From positions 1,207,996 to 1,271,995 of the forward strand of contig JAUTXW010005178.1 of the NCBI GenBank assembly GCA_030620095.1: a stretch of 64,000 nucleotides of DNA, given 5' to 3'. Position numbers and translations under genes: made by a program. Below are positions 23,700 to 35,100 of this stretch, piece by piece (the first letter of the stretch is position 1; each line of letters opens with the position of its first letter). The notes under the pieces are model-generated. The model saw only the letters and a program-made list of their open reading frames with translations, did not search any database and was not told the origin of the DNA. The stretch is from Kuschelorhynchus macadamiae. Taxonomy: Eukaryota > Arthropoda > Insecta > Coleoptera > Curculionidae.

Positions 23700-24650
23700 G
23701 AGGGGTCCATTATTTATTGAAATGAAGCTAGCATTATATTTGTATCCTATTACTAACACAGATTATATATCAAGTAAAAGTTGCTAGAATGATGAAAATG
23801 TAGAGATATTCGCATTTTAAAATTAATACTTATGAGCAAGAACTCGTTGTAGGTAAAACAGATCCACAAAAGTTGGAACTAAGTCAAACAGCGGATGCAA
23901 ATTTCGCTCGGAATTCTATTGTAGATTTACATTTCAAAAGTTGTACGATAGTTCCTGGAATGAACTTTTGTCGTGTAATTTTTTTATTTTGTTTAAAAGT
24001 GTACTGATTTTATTTAGAATGGCTAAATTGAAGGAAGCTCTAGATTATAACACAAAGAAGAGGAAATCATACAGACGAATGCGAGTTGTGAGAAAAAACT
24101 AAAGTTATGAAACTGCAAATAACTATATGTTTCAAACCTCTGTTTTTAACAAGTTAGTACGGCAATCAGAAGTGTATTATATCAAAATTTAATCAGATGA
24201 ATTCATACGATGAACAATCACTTCCAGCATAACTATATGATTTTTGTGTGAAGATTTGGTGTAATGTTATATAATTTTATTTACATATCCTATTCATTCG
24301 GACCGTTTACCAAAAAACGAGTTATCAAGATCACTCCTTGAAATAGGGCCTATCGTTTTCCATGCAAACGTTCGGGATATTCCAGAACTTGTAGTAGATG
24401 GACTTCTAAAATGTTTGTTTAGTTTTATAAACTATCTCACTTTCTTTAATGATAAATATTTTGTATCTTGAAATAAATATGTTAAAAATATATTTTTGCA
24501 TTTACTTTAAACTGTTTTATTCCAAACCAACTTTACAAGTTTATTACATGGAATGTAACATATAAGAATAGAAAATAATAATAATAAAGTTGTAATAAAT
24601 GAAAAAACTCCTATGTTATAATTCAATATAATACAAAAACTTTGTTGAAA
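23700..24650. other. Gene-free AT-rich DNA
   Basis: Nothing supported on either strand. Confidence 0.5.
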
Positions 24651-24654
24651 TAAA

Positions 24655-24708
24655 TATTTTTAAAAAATTAAATATTTTTAAAAAATTAAATATTTTTAAA
24701 AAAATCTA
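24655..24708. repeat. 18-bp tandem repeat at retroelement 3' end
   Basis: About 2.5 copies of AAAAAATTAAATATTTTT. It lies directly downstream of the minus-strand RT stop codon (24718-24716), where non-LTR elements often have a short tandem tail. Confidence 0.7.
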
Positions 24709-24715
24709 TTCATTT

Positions 24716-25345
24716 TTATTTTTGTAAAAAATGATGCATTTTTAATTGTTTTTTAAATATTGGTAATTTTGTTGTATGTCTTATAGTCTTTGGTAAGTTA
24801 TTATATATTTTTAAACCATCGTGGAGAATTGATTTTTCCCCAAAGTTACTTTTTATTGTAATGGTCTGTAATTGTAAGCAATGTCTTGTATCGTGATTAT
24901 GTAAAGTATTAAATTTTTTAAATATATTTGATTTTTTGTAAGTTTAAAAAACGGATATAGGTTAATACAAAGTTCCAAATATGGTAGTTTATAAATACAT
25001 TTTAGAGTTTTATTTTGCAATTGTTTTAAAGGTTTAATATGTGACGAACACGCAGATCCCCAAATTGAAATTAAATATTGGAATTTAGAATATATTAAAA
25101 AATAATATATGTTTTTTAAGAATTTTAATGGTACGAAATATCTTGCTTTGTATAATACTCCTATTAATGGAGTTATAACGGTTCTTATACTCTGAATATG
25201 ATTTTTACAACTTAAGTTTTCATCTATAATTAATCCTAAACATTTTGTTGTATTTGAATATTTAGTTATGTTATTGTTTATTACTATTGGAGAAATACCA
25301 AAATTTATCTTTGTTTTACTTATTAACATAAAAGAAGATTTATTG
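24716..25345 (-). pseudogene. Non-LTR reverse transcriptase, C-terminal third, 5'-truncated
   Basis: The frame from 25329 to 24853 reads MLISKTKINFG, then KCLGLIIDENLSCKNHI (family motif LG..ID..L.W..HI), then VLYKARYFVP, YYFLIYSKFQYLISIWGS, LKQLQNKTLKCIYKLP and LYP. After one frameshift near 24880, the closing block GEKSILHDGLKIYNNLP continues to TAA at 24718-24716. This is the thumb and C-terminal region of a Jockey/RTE-type ORF2. The catalytic palm is missing: 5' truncation near 25345, as expected of target-primed insertion. A single long frame suggests a fairly young copy. Confidence 0.75.
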
Positions 25346-25636
25346 TTATATTAATTCTTAAATTTTGATTCCATGCGTGGAAAAAGATATCTGCTGAGGA
25401 ACAATAAATTGAAGATTATATTGAAAACATAACCAAAGCAGTAAGGATGATTCAATGTGAAGAAAATTATTTGCAGGTGGTGCAGTGCACAAGGAATTTC
25501 ACGTAGTTCAATTACTTCTAATATTAATAAAAGTTATAAAAAAATAGTTTAGTAATTATAGCCATACATTAACCAATTTAGAAAAACGCGAATATTGTAT
25601 TTTATGCATGGTAGAACTTTGAAAATGTAGATATAC

Positions 25637-25849
25637 CTGTTGCATTTTTTCGAAATCCAAATATGGCCTCTGCAGATGCGAATGTCTGACATGCTTAGAT
25701 CGTTTCCTAGGCGAGACTTCGTAATGCACTAACTTTGGAGGAGGACTCCCTTTGTTGACTATAGTTCTCCTTCCTGGTTTCACAGCCTCAAGAGGTGGGG
25801 AGGTTCGGAATCTCACTGGGGTTGCCCTAGTACCTAAAAGATTATGGAC
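25637..25849 (-). CDS. Host gene, exon C (213 nt)
   Basis: Internal exon of the minus-strand host gene. Acceptor: TTTTTTTCAATTTCAG before GTCCATAATC. Donor: ATGCAACAG/GTATATC. The exon is exactly 71 codons in phase 0, and the previous exon also ends in phase 0. It encodes VHNLLGTRATPVRFRTSPPL near the start, a basic RRTIVNKGSPPPKLVHYEVS segment, PRKRSKH (possible nuclear localisation signal), and a conserved-looking end HLQRPYLDFEKMQQ. The base composition is clearly richer in G+C than its surroundings. The basic and proline-rich character suggests a nuclear regulatory protein; I do not recognise the family. Confidence 0.85.
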
Positions 25850-26229
25850 CTGAAATTGAAAAAAATAGGAAATTTACTTGATGTTATTGCAAATATTGTT
25901 TATAAGTAATTCTTAAATATATAGAGTATATAAAAAGCCATAGAAACAAAGTTCCTCAAACGCTTTTCAAGATACCGAGTGTTAAAATATTAATATTTTT
26001 TCGTTTTTTTTTTGAACACCTCGTACATTCCTACAGACTTTTTAAATTAAGTTTGATACATGATATACTGGTTGGAGATTGAAAATTTTATTCAAGACAA
26101 TTTTGACTTACTTAAAAATATTTTAGATGAAAAACTTAAATAAAAAAACGGCAGTAGATGTAGTAGGCTATTTAATAATTTAAAAGGTCTAAAATACACC
26201 GTGCGAAATCAAATAAACACGACCTTTCA

Positions 26230-28860
26230 TTGTCAGATCAACCTAAAACAAGTTTCTATTTTATTCTTTCAGACAATAGAACTTCCGTCAATTTCAAAGA
26301 GGCCTCCTTCAGCATATCAAAGTACAACATAATGAAACTACAAATTAGAATACTGACATTTTTTGACATGGCTTCCTTTTTTAAACAGCTTGCTTCATTG
26401 GATAACATTAATCTCAGTTTTGAAGAGATACGTGACCTTTTAATTAGTTGTGTTAAAGGAAATTCTATAGATGCCTGGCTGAAACTTTTTCTTTTTCTAT
26501 TATGTTGTATTAAAAGTAATTTAACAAACCCTAAAAAGATATCTCTAATTTCATTGCTAAAATATAATTTAAATATTTGGAAAAAAAAAATTAAATTTTT
26601 ACCAAACAAATATTTAATCGATATTTTAATAGCATAAAATGAATATAATTATTTCAAATAAAAAAAAAAAAATGATACACGTTTCTATCCAAGAAAGTGG
26701 AGACCAAATTGTCGGAAGGTGATATTGATGTGTTTAGAAGATAATACCCTTGCACAAAGCCGGAATACGTTATCGAAGTTACAGGTAAAACACCCTGATC
26801 CGGAAAAAAAAACAAGAAGCTTTAAATAATAATGACATAAATATAAATATTAATGATAAATTAAAAAAGCTATTTTTGCATTTAGGCCGGGATCAGCAGG
26901 ATGTCGAACTTTCTAAGACCGCAACTTCTTAAAGATCTAATTGGTGAAAAGCTCAGCACATTCCCTTTCAAACTAATTTTGGCAATGTCATCTTTTTTTG
27001 AAAATATTACAAATTGTTTGGTACCTTGTAAAATTAGTCCTATTTTCTTCGGGGCTTCCTTATGTGCATTTAATAAAAAAGTTTCTGGTATTAGACCAAT
27101 TACAGTTGGTTTTTGTATAAGACGTGTAGTAGCTAAAATAATTTATTCAGAAATTTCAAACTCTTTAAGTAATCTTATATATCATATCATCATTGAGATG
27201 AAATGTGGTGCAGATGGAGCAATTCGTACTACAAGTCGACTTATTACATTTAAACATTCTCCAACAAAAATTCTTCTAAAAGTTGATTTTTCAATGCTTT
27301 TAATAGGATTAATAGTGTAGTTCTTTCTAGAGTTAAAAAATAAATTCCAGGATAATTTTGAACTTCGCAAATGAACTTATTTTCTCTTCAAGGGGTGTTT
27401 AACCAGGAGATCCTCTAGGTCCTACTTTATTTGGTCTCGTATTACAGCCTGTTATAAAATACTTAAATTCTGAAATCAATTTATAGTACCTTGTTGATGG
27501 GACAATTGCCACTGATCCAAAGACAATTCGTAATGATTTTCATAATATTATTCTAATTTTAATTGTATTAACTCAGATATTTTAAAAGCGGAATTTGATT
27601 ATTTGACCTTACTTGGTTGTCCTTTATCACCGACAAGTATAAAATAATATCTAATTTAGTTCTTGACCTTAGTTCTCATACATCATGTTTTCATTTAAAA
27701 TTTTCTTTTTCTATTCCACGAATGTTATTTTTACTGTTATTCTCGCTGCTGGACAACATATGATTCCCTTAAGGAATATATATAATGAAAAATACTATTC
27801 AAAATATTTATAATTGCACATTTAATAATGATTCCTATTAATAATGTAATTTACCTATCAACATGGGAGGTCTTGGAATTAGAGACACATTTTCTTTTCG
27901 TTATTCAACTTTTTTGTGATCTAATAATGATGTTTTAGATTTAGTTCATCATCTTCCCGAGTATATTTTACCTTCATTTAATCAACCTTGTGAGGTATTA
28001 AATTCTAGATATAAGTGAACTCACTTTCATTTTTTAGGTTCTCATGAATCAGGATTTGATAAAGTAGCGTCAAGCAGTGCTTTATCATCTTCTCTGTAGG
28101 TCTCAAATTCATATAGATAAAGTCTTAGCCTATATGGTACGGCTTTGAGGAATATATTTTAATACTTGAGGAGAAATAACATTTTGGCAGGGCTTTATTT
28201 AGTGGACAAAAATAGTTTGTGGAATTTGATGCCTTGAAACATGTACAATATGAGATTGTAGGAATAGGATTTATTTTATGAAGCGATTGTGGCCTTTTAC
28301 TGCGCATACACATTGTTAGATTAAATACGCTTGGTATTTTTAGGTGTTTGGAACAGTATTTTCCGAACAGGTTGATATTATCGGAAGAGCACTTGTTGAA
28401 ATTCTAGCTGTTCTTGATCCTCCAGGTTTTTGCAGAAATGATGGAAAGCAAGTAGATGAAATGTCTTCAATTCTTTGGACGCTAGGAAGTGCTTTGATTT
28501 GAGATGCTACCTGCAGATATACTCTTGCTGACTCCTATCTAGTGCAGATATCAGCCAGGGCGGGTATGACTCCATGTTTAGCTGAATCACAAAAAAGGGC
28601 AAAATATGAAGAGCTAGAAGACCGATTTATTTTAATGCCGGTTACAATAGAGACTTTCGGTCCTGATGCAAAACATTTAATTTTTAAAATTAGAAAAAAA
28701 AAATAAGTAAAGAAATGCGAGGAGCTTCATTTCCCTGAGAATCAGTCTGGCAATGCAGAGGAGAAATGCGACATTACTTTTGGGAATAATTCCTCCTGAC
28801 TTTGATTTGGAACAAATTTTCTATATTTTCATGTTTATTTCATAACTATATTTGTATAAT
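26230..28860 (+). pseudogene. Decayed reverse-transcriptase element of an invertebrate-wide family
   Basis: Pieces occur in the order of one known type of mobile-element RT protein. The order is: an N-terminal helical region (26230-26637); KLSEGDI (26719) and LEDNTLAQSRNTLSKLQVKH (26735); PIFFGASLCAFNKK..GIRPITVG..RR (27043-27125), the finger region; ADGAIRTTSR and LLKVDF (27210-27285), motif A; PGDPLGPTLFGL (27402) with YLVDGT (27487), motifs B and C; MGGLGIRD (27862); and a long C-terminal piece DATCRYTLADSY to ETFGPDAKHL (28500-28680). The catalytic YLDDGT is YLVDGT, and many stops and frameshifts are present. Family recognition is from memory: similar proteins occur in cnidarians, molluscs and arthropods. 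I cannot place it in a named clade. Confidence 0.65.
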
Positions 28861-28869
28861 GAATTAAAA

Positions 28870-29487
28870 ATTAAATGTAATAGTATACTATAACTAATGC
28901 CAATAAAGCGATTAAATAAACGTTAAATGAATGGTGTTTTTTACCAATTGCGACGTTTTACTAATGGTCACATCACAATTCCATAGTATTTGTCGTTTTT
29001 TTTTCGAAAATTTGCACCGTTTAGAAGTTATTTAGCATCTCCTAGATATTAATTCATTTACATCCTGTTCAAACAAATTTTTGTTAATTTGGCTTGCAAA
29101 GTATTGGTTCTATTACTGTAAGATAATTAAATCTTTTCCGAAAATCGAAATGTTGACATTTTTGAAATAAAAAGTCAATATTTCCTTTCAACTAGTCATT
29201 GCCAGCCAACAGAAAATAACTGTTAGGAAATATTTATTTTTGTACTGTAAGGAAATATTTCTTTACAGTTATTTGTTAACTAAAAAATCTCAAATTTGAC
29301 AATTCAGTATAGCTACGTTTCCGTAGTTACAAAATAATTATTTCGTGGCATTTTGTGAATAAAATTAATAGTGCTTATTTTAAAATTTTTACAAGTTGAT
29401 TGTAATCATTTATGTCTTTTCAACAATTTTCGATTTTTGAAAAAATAGTATGCATACCTCGTAGGAAGACCCAATTAATAATAGTTA
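28870..29487. other. Gene-free; one 22-bp-arm hairpin
   Basis: The segment 29212-29277 forms a hairpin whose arms (AAATAACTGTTAGGAAATATTT and its near reverse complement) differ at about two positions. No coding region. Confidence 0.55.
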
Positions 29488-31077
29488 CACTCATGAACAA
29501 AATTATCGAATATTTTTAATTTTTCATTCTTTAAAAAAAAACTGATGAATCAAGTTATTTAAATGCTACCATTTGCAAGAAACTGTTTATTTTAAAATAT
29601 TTTAGTGAACAATGTTAAGTTTTTACCAAAAGAAGATCGTGAAAAAAATTAATGCTAAACGTTATAAAAATTAAGGATATTTACATCTTATTTAAATAAT
29701 AATTGGAAGGCAATTACAAGTTTTTTGATTAAAATTAAAGCACAGTTAGTAACGAGTATTCCCGCCTCGAGATCTAATTACTGCTTCCATTCTTCTCGGC
29801 ATGCTGCTAAGGAGGTTCTGGATATATTCTTGAGGAATTGCATTCCACTCTTCTTGTGCAGCAATCCGAAGCTGGTCTATAGTATTTGGAACGGGATTTC
29901 TTCGTCGTATGCGGCGTTTAAGATAGTCCCATGCATTTTCTATTGGATTTAAGTCGGGGCTATATGGTGGCCAATCTAATCTTTGAATGTGGACCGCATC
30001 AAGGTAATTAGTCACTATATCAGCTGCATGCGGTCGAGCATTATCGTGCATTAATATGAATTCTTCATATCCAATATGGCCGACATAAGGCAAAACATGT
30101 TCTTGAAGAATGTTTTCAATATACAAGTCACTTGTCATTCGTCCAATCACTTCCACAAGTTCGGTGCGTCCCTCCCAAGAAATACCGCCCCAGAACATTA
30201 TACCGCCACCGCCAAAACTAACGGTCTCTACGAGATTGCAGGGAGCAAACCGTTCTCCAACTCTTCTGTAGACGTGGTTTCGACCATCGGACTTCCATAA
30301 TTGTATTCTGGTCTCATCCGTAAAGAGAACATTCTTCCATATTTCGTTATCCCACTGAATATGCCTTCTAGCAAATTCTAATCATTGAACTTTGTGATTT
30401 TGGAGAAGACGTGGAACTTTGGCGGGCCGTCTTGGCTTCAAACCTGCTTCTTTTAATCTTCGCCTTACTGTTTTTGAACTTACATTAACTTGTCTCACAT
30501 TAAGTAATTCATTTTTGAGATGCGACGATGTCAATGTGCGATTTCGTGTAGAATTAAGTATCAAAAATCGATCATCAATTGCTGTTGTACATCTCTTGCC
30601 CCCTTGACCAGGTCTACGTACGTAATTTCCAGTTTCTTCATACCTTTTTAAAATATTCGATACTGTAGATTGACCTCTCCTTAGACGTCGTGCGATATCC
30701 TTCTGTTTATATCCTTCGTTATATAGAGTTACAATTTGCACCGCTTCAACTTCAGTACAGTGTCTAACTGGTGGCATACTGATGTTTTTTAGCAACAAAC
30801 AGAAACACTTTTTGCTATTACTTAGTTAATTAACCTACAGTAACTTGAGTTCAAGCTTAATTCACAAAATATGTTATTATTTGTTTTTGATAAAATGCAC
30901 AAAAGAAAATGACATGCGCCATTAATGTTAATTAAACGTCAAAATATGTTAAAACAAGCGAGTAATCAGCCTACTAGATCCTAATATTCAGCTCATGTAC
31001 GTTTACGGCGATTATTTAAAATTTATTTTGAAAAAATAATGATTACAAAAAATATTCGATAATTTTGTCCATGAGTT
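29488..31077 (-). mobile_element. Tc1 transposon, nearly complete (1590 bp)
   Basis: Both ends carry a ~27-bp terminal inverted repeat. Left: CACTCATGAACAAAATTATC...; right, reverse complemented: AACTCATGGACAAAATTATC..., two mismatches. Each end is flanked by the TA dinucleotide (29486-29487 and 31078-31079) that Tc1/mariner elements duplicate. Length and single-ORF layout are typical of Tc1. It sits inside the 5.2-kb intron of the host gene, with its right end only 17 bp from the donor of exon B (31096). The transposase reads on the same strand as the host gene. Confidence 0.95.
29746..30798 (-). pseudogene. Tc1 transposase (DD34E) with one in-frame stop
   Basis: Transposase of the Tc1 element: binds the inverted repeats and carries out cut-and-paste transposition. 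The frame from 30798 to 29746 is 350 codons, the usual Tc1 length. A paired-type helix-turn-helix is seen at about residues 15-60 (EGYKQKDIARRLRRGQSTVS) and a second at about 85-120 (SSKTVRRRLKEAGL). The catalytic triad is D161 (LFTDETRIQLW), D252 (LMHDNARPH) and E287 (LNPIENAWDYL), a DD34E spacing. The only defect I see is codon 139, TGA at 30384-30382, where related proteins usually have Arg (CGA); this looks like a CpG transition. Without readthrough the copy makes only the DNA-binding half. Confidence 0.95.
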
Positions 31078-31095
31078 TAGAATTTGCAGTCTTAC

Positions 31096-31228
31096 CTCAT
31101 CGTCAGAAGATCCGGAATGTTCTATCACATGACCATCCTCACCGTAACTTCTCAAATATGGCGAACATGAGGATGGCGGACTCAGGTTACTGTAGTGAGA
31201 CATATTTTCTTCATTTTCTGGCCTATAC
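31096..31228 (-). CDS. Host gene, exon B (133 nt)
   Basis: Internal exon of the minus-strand host gene. Donor GACGATGAG/GTAAGA is near-perfect. The acceptor AACTAG/GTATAGGCC is tandem: AG dinucleotides six bases apart could both be used, and both keep the frame (adding or dropping two residues, Tyr-Arg). One leading base completes the Arg codon begun by exon A, then 44 codons follow, ending in phase 0. It encodes RPENEENMSHYSNLSPPSSC, SPYLRSYGEDGHV and IEHSGSSDDE: a Ser/Pro-rich, then acidic stretch that is probably disordered and contains possible phosphorylation sites. The donor is 17 bp from the end of the Tc1 insertion. Confidence 0.85.
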
Positions 31229-31692
31229 CTAGTTAAATGGCAAAACGTTAAAGTTTGCAGTTTACGAAAATGGTATATTTCATTTGAAGTCTGGCAATAA
31301 GGATATTTCCGTGCATGCGCGCGTGACAAATACTCAGTCATGTAATGAGCGATATTTTATATGATACTTCTCTGAAAACCACACCACAAAAATAAAATAT
31401 AAAAAAAGAAATATTAAATAAACTTGGAACATATTTAATTTCGTAACAGTTGTAAGCATTTTAAAAAATGTAACTAGAGTAAGAATAAGGAAAATTAACC
31501 AACTAGGTATTGATAATTACTCCAGCTAAACACATTATTATTACAGAGATTTATCTAAATATTTAAACATTTACAAATTAAAAGGCCAAATAGGAACATC
31601 TTAAATGTCAGAGAGTAAAGACTTTCTTAAATTTAGTTTACTTTGCTGTATATTTCTTCTTTAAAGCCATATATTCGGTATTTGTATTCTGG

Positions 31693-31731
31693 GCACGGAA
31701 AAAATCGGAGATTGGGAAAACTTTTCCGTGC
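31693..31731. repeat. Perfect 10-bp-stem hairpin
   Basis: GCACGGAAAA (31693-31702) and TTTTCCGTGC (31722-31731) pair perfectly around a 19-nt loop. It lies in the 739-bp intron between exons A and B of the host gene. Confidence 0.6.
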
Positions 31732-31967
31732 TCTGGCCCGAAAACGCTCACTTTACTTTATTCCAAAGGTAGATGAAAATAAGATATTTTCAAAGAAGTA
31801 TAATACAAATATCATTTTCTTAAAACATTCAAGTTAGTCTATTATCTCGTTTTGAAAGCAAGAGCTCACAACTGATATTTATCACAGCTACATATTATAA
31901 AGGAAATGAAACTTTTGAGCTATAGATACTAGTCCGGTGTCGGTGAAGTTTTTTATTTTTATTTTAC

Positions 31968-32184
31968 CTGTGATGATCCCCTATCTGTGACCATTTCCTT
32001 TTCTCAGGCAAACAAACAGATGCAGCTCTCAATGGCCTCGGGGTAATCCTTTCACATTTGGGGTTGCTATTTATCACTTCTAACTCTTCTTCCGAAGAGT
32101 GGGGATCGTGAGGATCAGGCGCAGGGCTCTCCATGGAGCAGCCTGTATCGGCAGGAGAGACGCTGCACATCCTGTCTGACACCA
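31968..32184 (-). CDS. Host gene, exon A (217 nt), most upstream exon found
   Basis: Internal exon of the minus-strand host gene. Acceptor: a run ending TTTTTTTTCAG before TGGTGTCAGAC. Donor: CATCACAG/GTAAAA. Two leading bases complete a codon from an unseen upstream exon; 71 codons follow; two trailing bases (AG) pair with the first base of exon B to give Arg. It encodes VSDRMCSVSPADTGCSMES, PAPDPHDPHSSEEELEVINS and a basic LPEKRKWSQIGDHH end. Acidic, Ser/Pro-rich, then basic, this suggests a nuclear regulator. I do not recognise the protein. There is no start codon, so the 5' part lies further right or beyond the window. Confidence 0.85.
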
Positions 32185-32189
32185 CTGAA

Positions 32190-35100
32190 AAAAAATGTTG
32201 AGTATATTATACAAATAAATTATAGAGTTAAGTTATCTTTCGATAAATCAATTTATCCGGTTATCGATTTTTTCAGTTAATCGATCTGTTCGTATAATCA
32301 AAATGGTTGAATGGAAAGCTCAGTTTTATTATTATAATTGCGTTTATTCAATATACAAAATTCGGCATGAAATACTCGCTAGAACTTAAATACAAGACTA
32401 GGCAGAATCCGTGAAATGTATTCTACTTTTCGCTCCATATCCATTTTCATTGCCGCTTAAAGCATTGAAAGGGGATATTTGCAAATTTCTAAAGACATGC
32501 CAGGTTAAAAAGTGCCTCCTGTCAAAATGCTTCTACTTACATAGCCAAGGCCACATTCTTCACACACCTCGGAATAGCAACATTTTTTTAAAATGAAAAA
32601 TTTTGCATTTTTTTTTCGATTTTACTCGATTCTCTACTTTGGACAAAAAAAACTAAGTCTAGTAACAAAAGGATGGTGCTTTTTCTTTGCACAATTGTTT
32701 TTGCCTACGCCGGTACAAAACCGGTCAAAATAATATCGTGCAAGCTACAATTCAAAAATTTTACAAAATTCAGCCTATGTATTGACCGGGTTAAATATTT
32801 ATACTGATCTCTAAGCAAAACACAGATGTTTCTTATATTTACTTAATTGGCTAAGATCAGTCGTTTAGATGATACAGGGCGGAATGTGAAACAATGACTG
32901 AAAACAGCAAAAACAATTAAAATTTCAATTTGGAGTGGCTCACTTTGCATAAGTCGAAGCGTAATTTTAGCAATATATTTTTTTTTCACTCGTTTGAGGT
33001 ACTTTTGCCTCCCTTAAACTATGTCCGCTCAAAGTTAGTGTTTACGAAAAAATCCCTGTAATGTTTAAAAAATATGTGGGTAAAAATATTTTCCGGCATT
33101 TTTGCTATAAGCATCATATTTTAATTTTGAGTATACCTTCAAAATTTCATATTGAACCCCCGACTTAACTTATCATCTAAATTTCTGTCCCGACAAGACC
33201 TCCATCTATAATTCTTTTTTTAATTTTACCACGTTTTGCAACGTTGGTGTAACAACTGACAGGCATTTTACTTATCAGTAGCATCAGTATATTTGTCGAG
33301 ATAAAAAACATTGTACAACCTTCCTGGGAACGTTGTTAATCCTATTATAAAATAGGTCTGATGTCGCCTAGGGAGACATCTGCAAAGCTGGCCGTTAGGG
33401 ATCAATTCGTTTGATTGTGGGTAATGTGTTTATATATTGTAAAGATCAAATAACATCGCTTATGACTTTTTAAACCACGTCAATTAAACAAATAGTCCCG
33501 ATTGGCATACATGTATTTACGGTCAAACCAAAGAGACCAAGGCTACCGAATTTGTCATTTTCGTTATTTATAGTTCCTACTATGAAACTTTCCCTTATCT
33601 CCAGCAAGGTCTCCTATAACCAAACCATGCTGCACCCTGATAGTCTAGTTCACAAACTCAAAATGGTGTTAATTCTTGCTACTACTAGTAAAAATATGAG
33701 TGAAGGCTCATTGAATTCGGAATAATGTCTAGAAAAATGTGGAAAAGTTTTAAACCTGTACATAAACAATTGTAAAATTATTAACAATTTAAGATTTAAA
33801 AAAAGGTGTTTTTTTTCGCAAATAACTCAAAAACTATTAACATTTAGGAATTTTTAATAATATTAATTTAATGTTGAAAATAGAGCTCCGCTCGGTGAGC
33901 ACTAAGCCGCTACCATGCTCCAAAACCGGCCGTAACAAGTATTTTTTATAGTATTAATTTATTAAATAAAAAATTTAAAAAATATAGATTATTTGGACAT
34001 CTAAAGAAACAATATTCTGCTGAAAAAAATGTTTTTCATTGATTTCTCATAAATTTTTTTAGGCTTTTCTTCGTTTATATTTCAAGTCGGATAATTGTTA
34101 AACAAAAGCTACTGAAATTATTTTGCTTCATTGAGTCGTTATCACGCACAGTCTCAAAAAATTAAAAAATTAAAGCGTCAAGATTAAATTAAAATTATAC
34201 TAACAACAGAGATAGAGGTTCGGGATTCTCGACTTTTTTGTTGAATATTTCTTCTTCTTTGCGAATATATTTTTTTTATAAGTCTTAAATGACTAATCTC
34301 CTTTTTTTATCTCAATTCATTAATTATGTTTATGTCCGTTTGAAACTTTTGCACGAATTCATAAGTCCCCACACATATTTTTACTAGCAGCAGGAAGAAT
34401 TAAGACCATTTTCAGTTTGTAAGCTAGATTATGATGCTTTTGATATCTATTTAGTACTTAGAAGTCTATTGACAACTTACACAATACTTGTACTTCCAAT
34501 ATGTCAAATATAACCGTTACAAGTTACAAATTAGAAAGCTTACATATTATAATAACAATTTCGTTCAGTAATTTTTTTTGGTTTATCTTTTACGTGTATA
34601 GAGGTCAAGTAATGTTAAAATTCAAATTAACTTCGGCCAAGAATTTTTATATTTTCTCTTACTTATGAAGATACTTCTTGAAAGAGTCATTATAAATAGC
34701 CTGCCACATAAAACAGCAATTATAACCTGCTATAAAAAATACAGAATACCAAACGTTCGAAAAGAATCAATCCATTATACCCTGAAAGGAATTGGCAACG
34801 ATTTAAAAGTCATCGAATGCTCCGACAATACCAAGGTGTGTCACTCCGCGATTGTACGTTGTACGTGAACGAAAATAATAAACAAAAGCGTATAAATTAA
34901 GCAAAAATTACCGAGATGACCTTTTAAAAAATAACAGCCATATTATTATGCTGAAATGTTTTCGGGCAAAAAACCAATTTGTTTTAGAGCGGATCTGAAG
35001 TGAACGTGCTACATTGTTAAGTTGTTGAGAACTAGAATTATTTGGCTATTTTCTCACTTACGAAATACTATTTAAAGCTGTAATAAATGAAGTTTACAGC

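Noticed and set aside
26256..26609. 117-codon minus-strand frame
   Set aside because: Shadow of the plus-strand RT-element N-terminal region, which has the recognisable family order.
30076..30607. Plus-strand frames at 30076-30300 and 30419-30607
   Set aside because: Antisense shadows of the Tc1 transposase.
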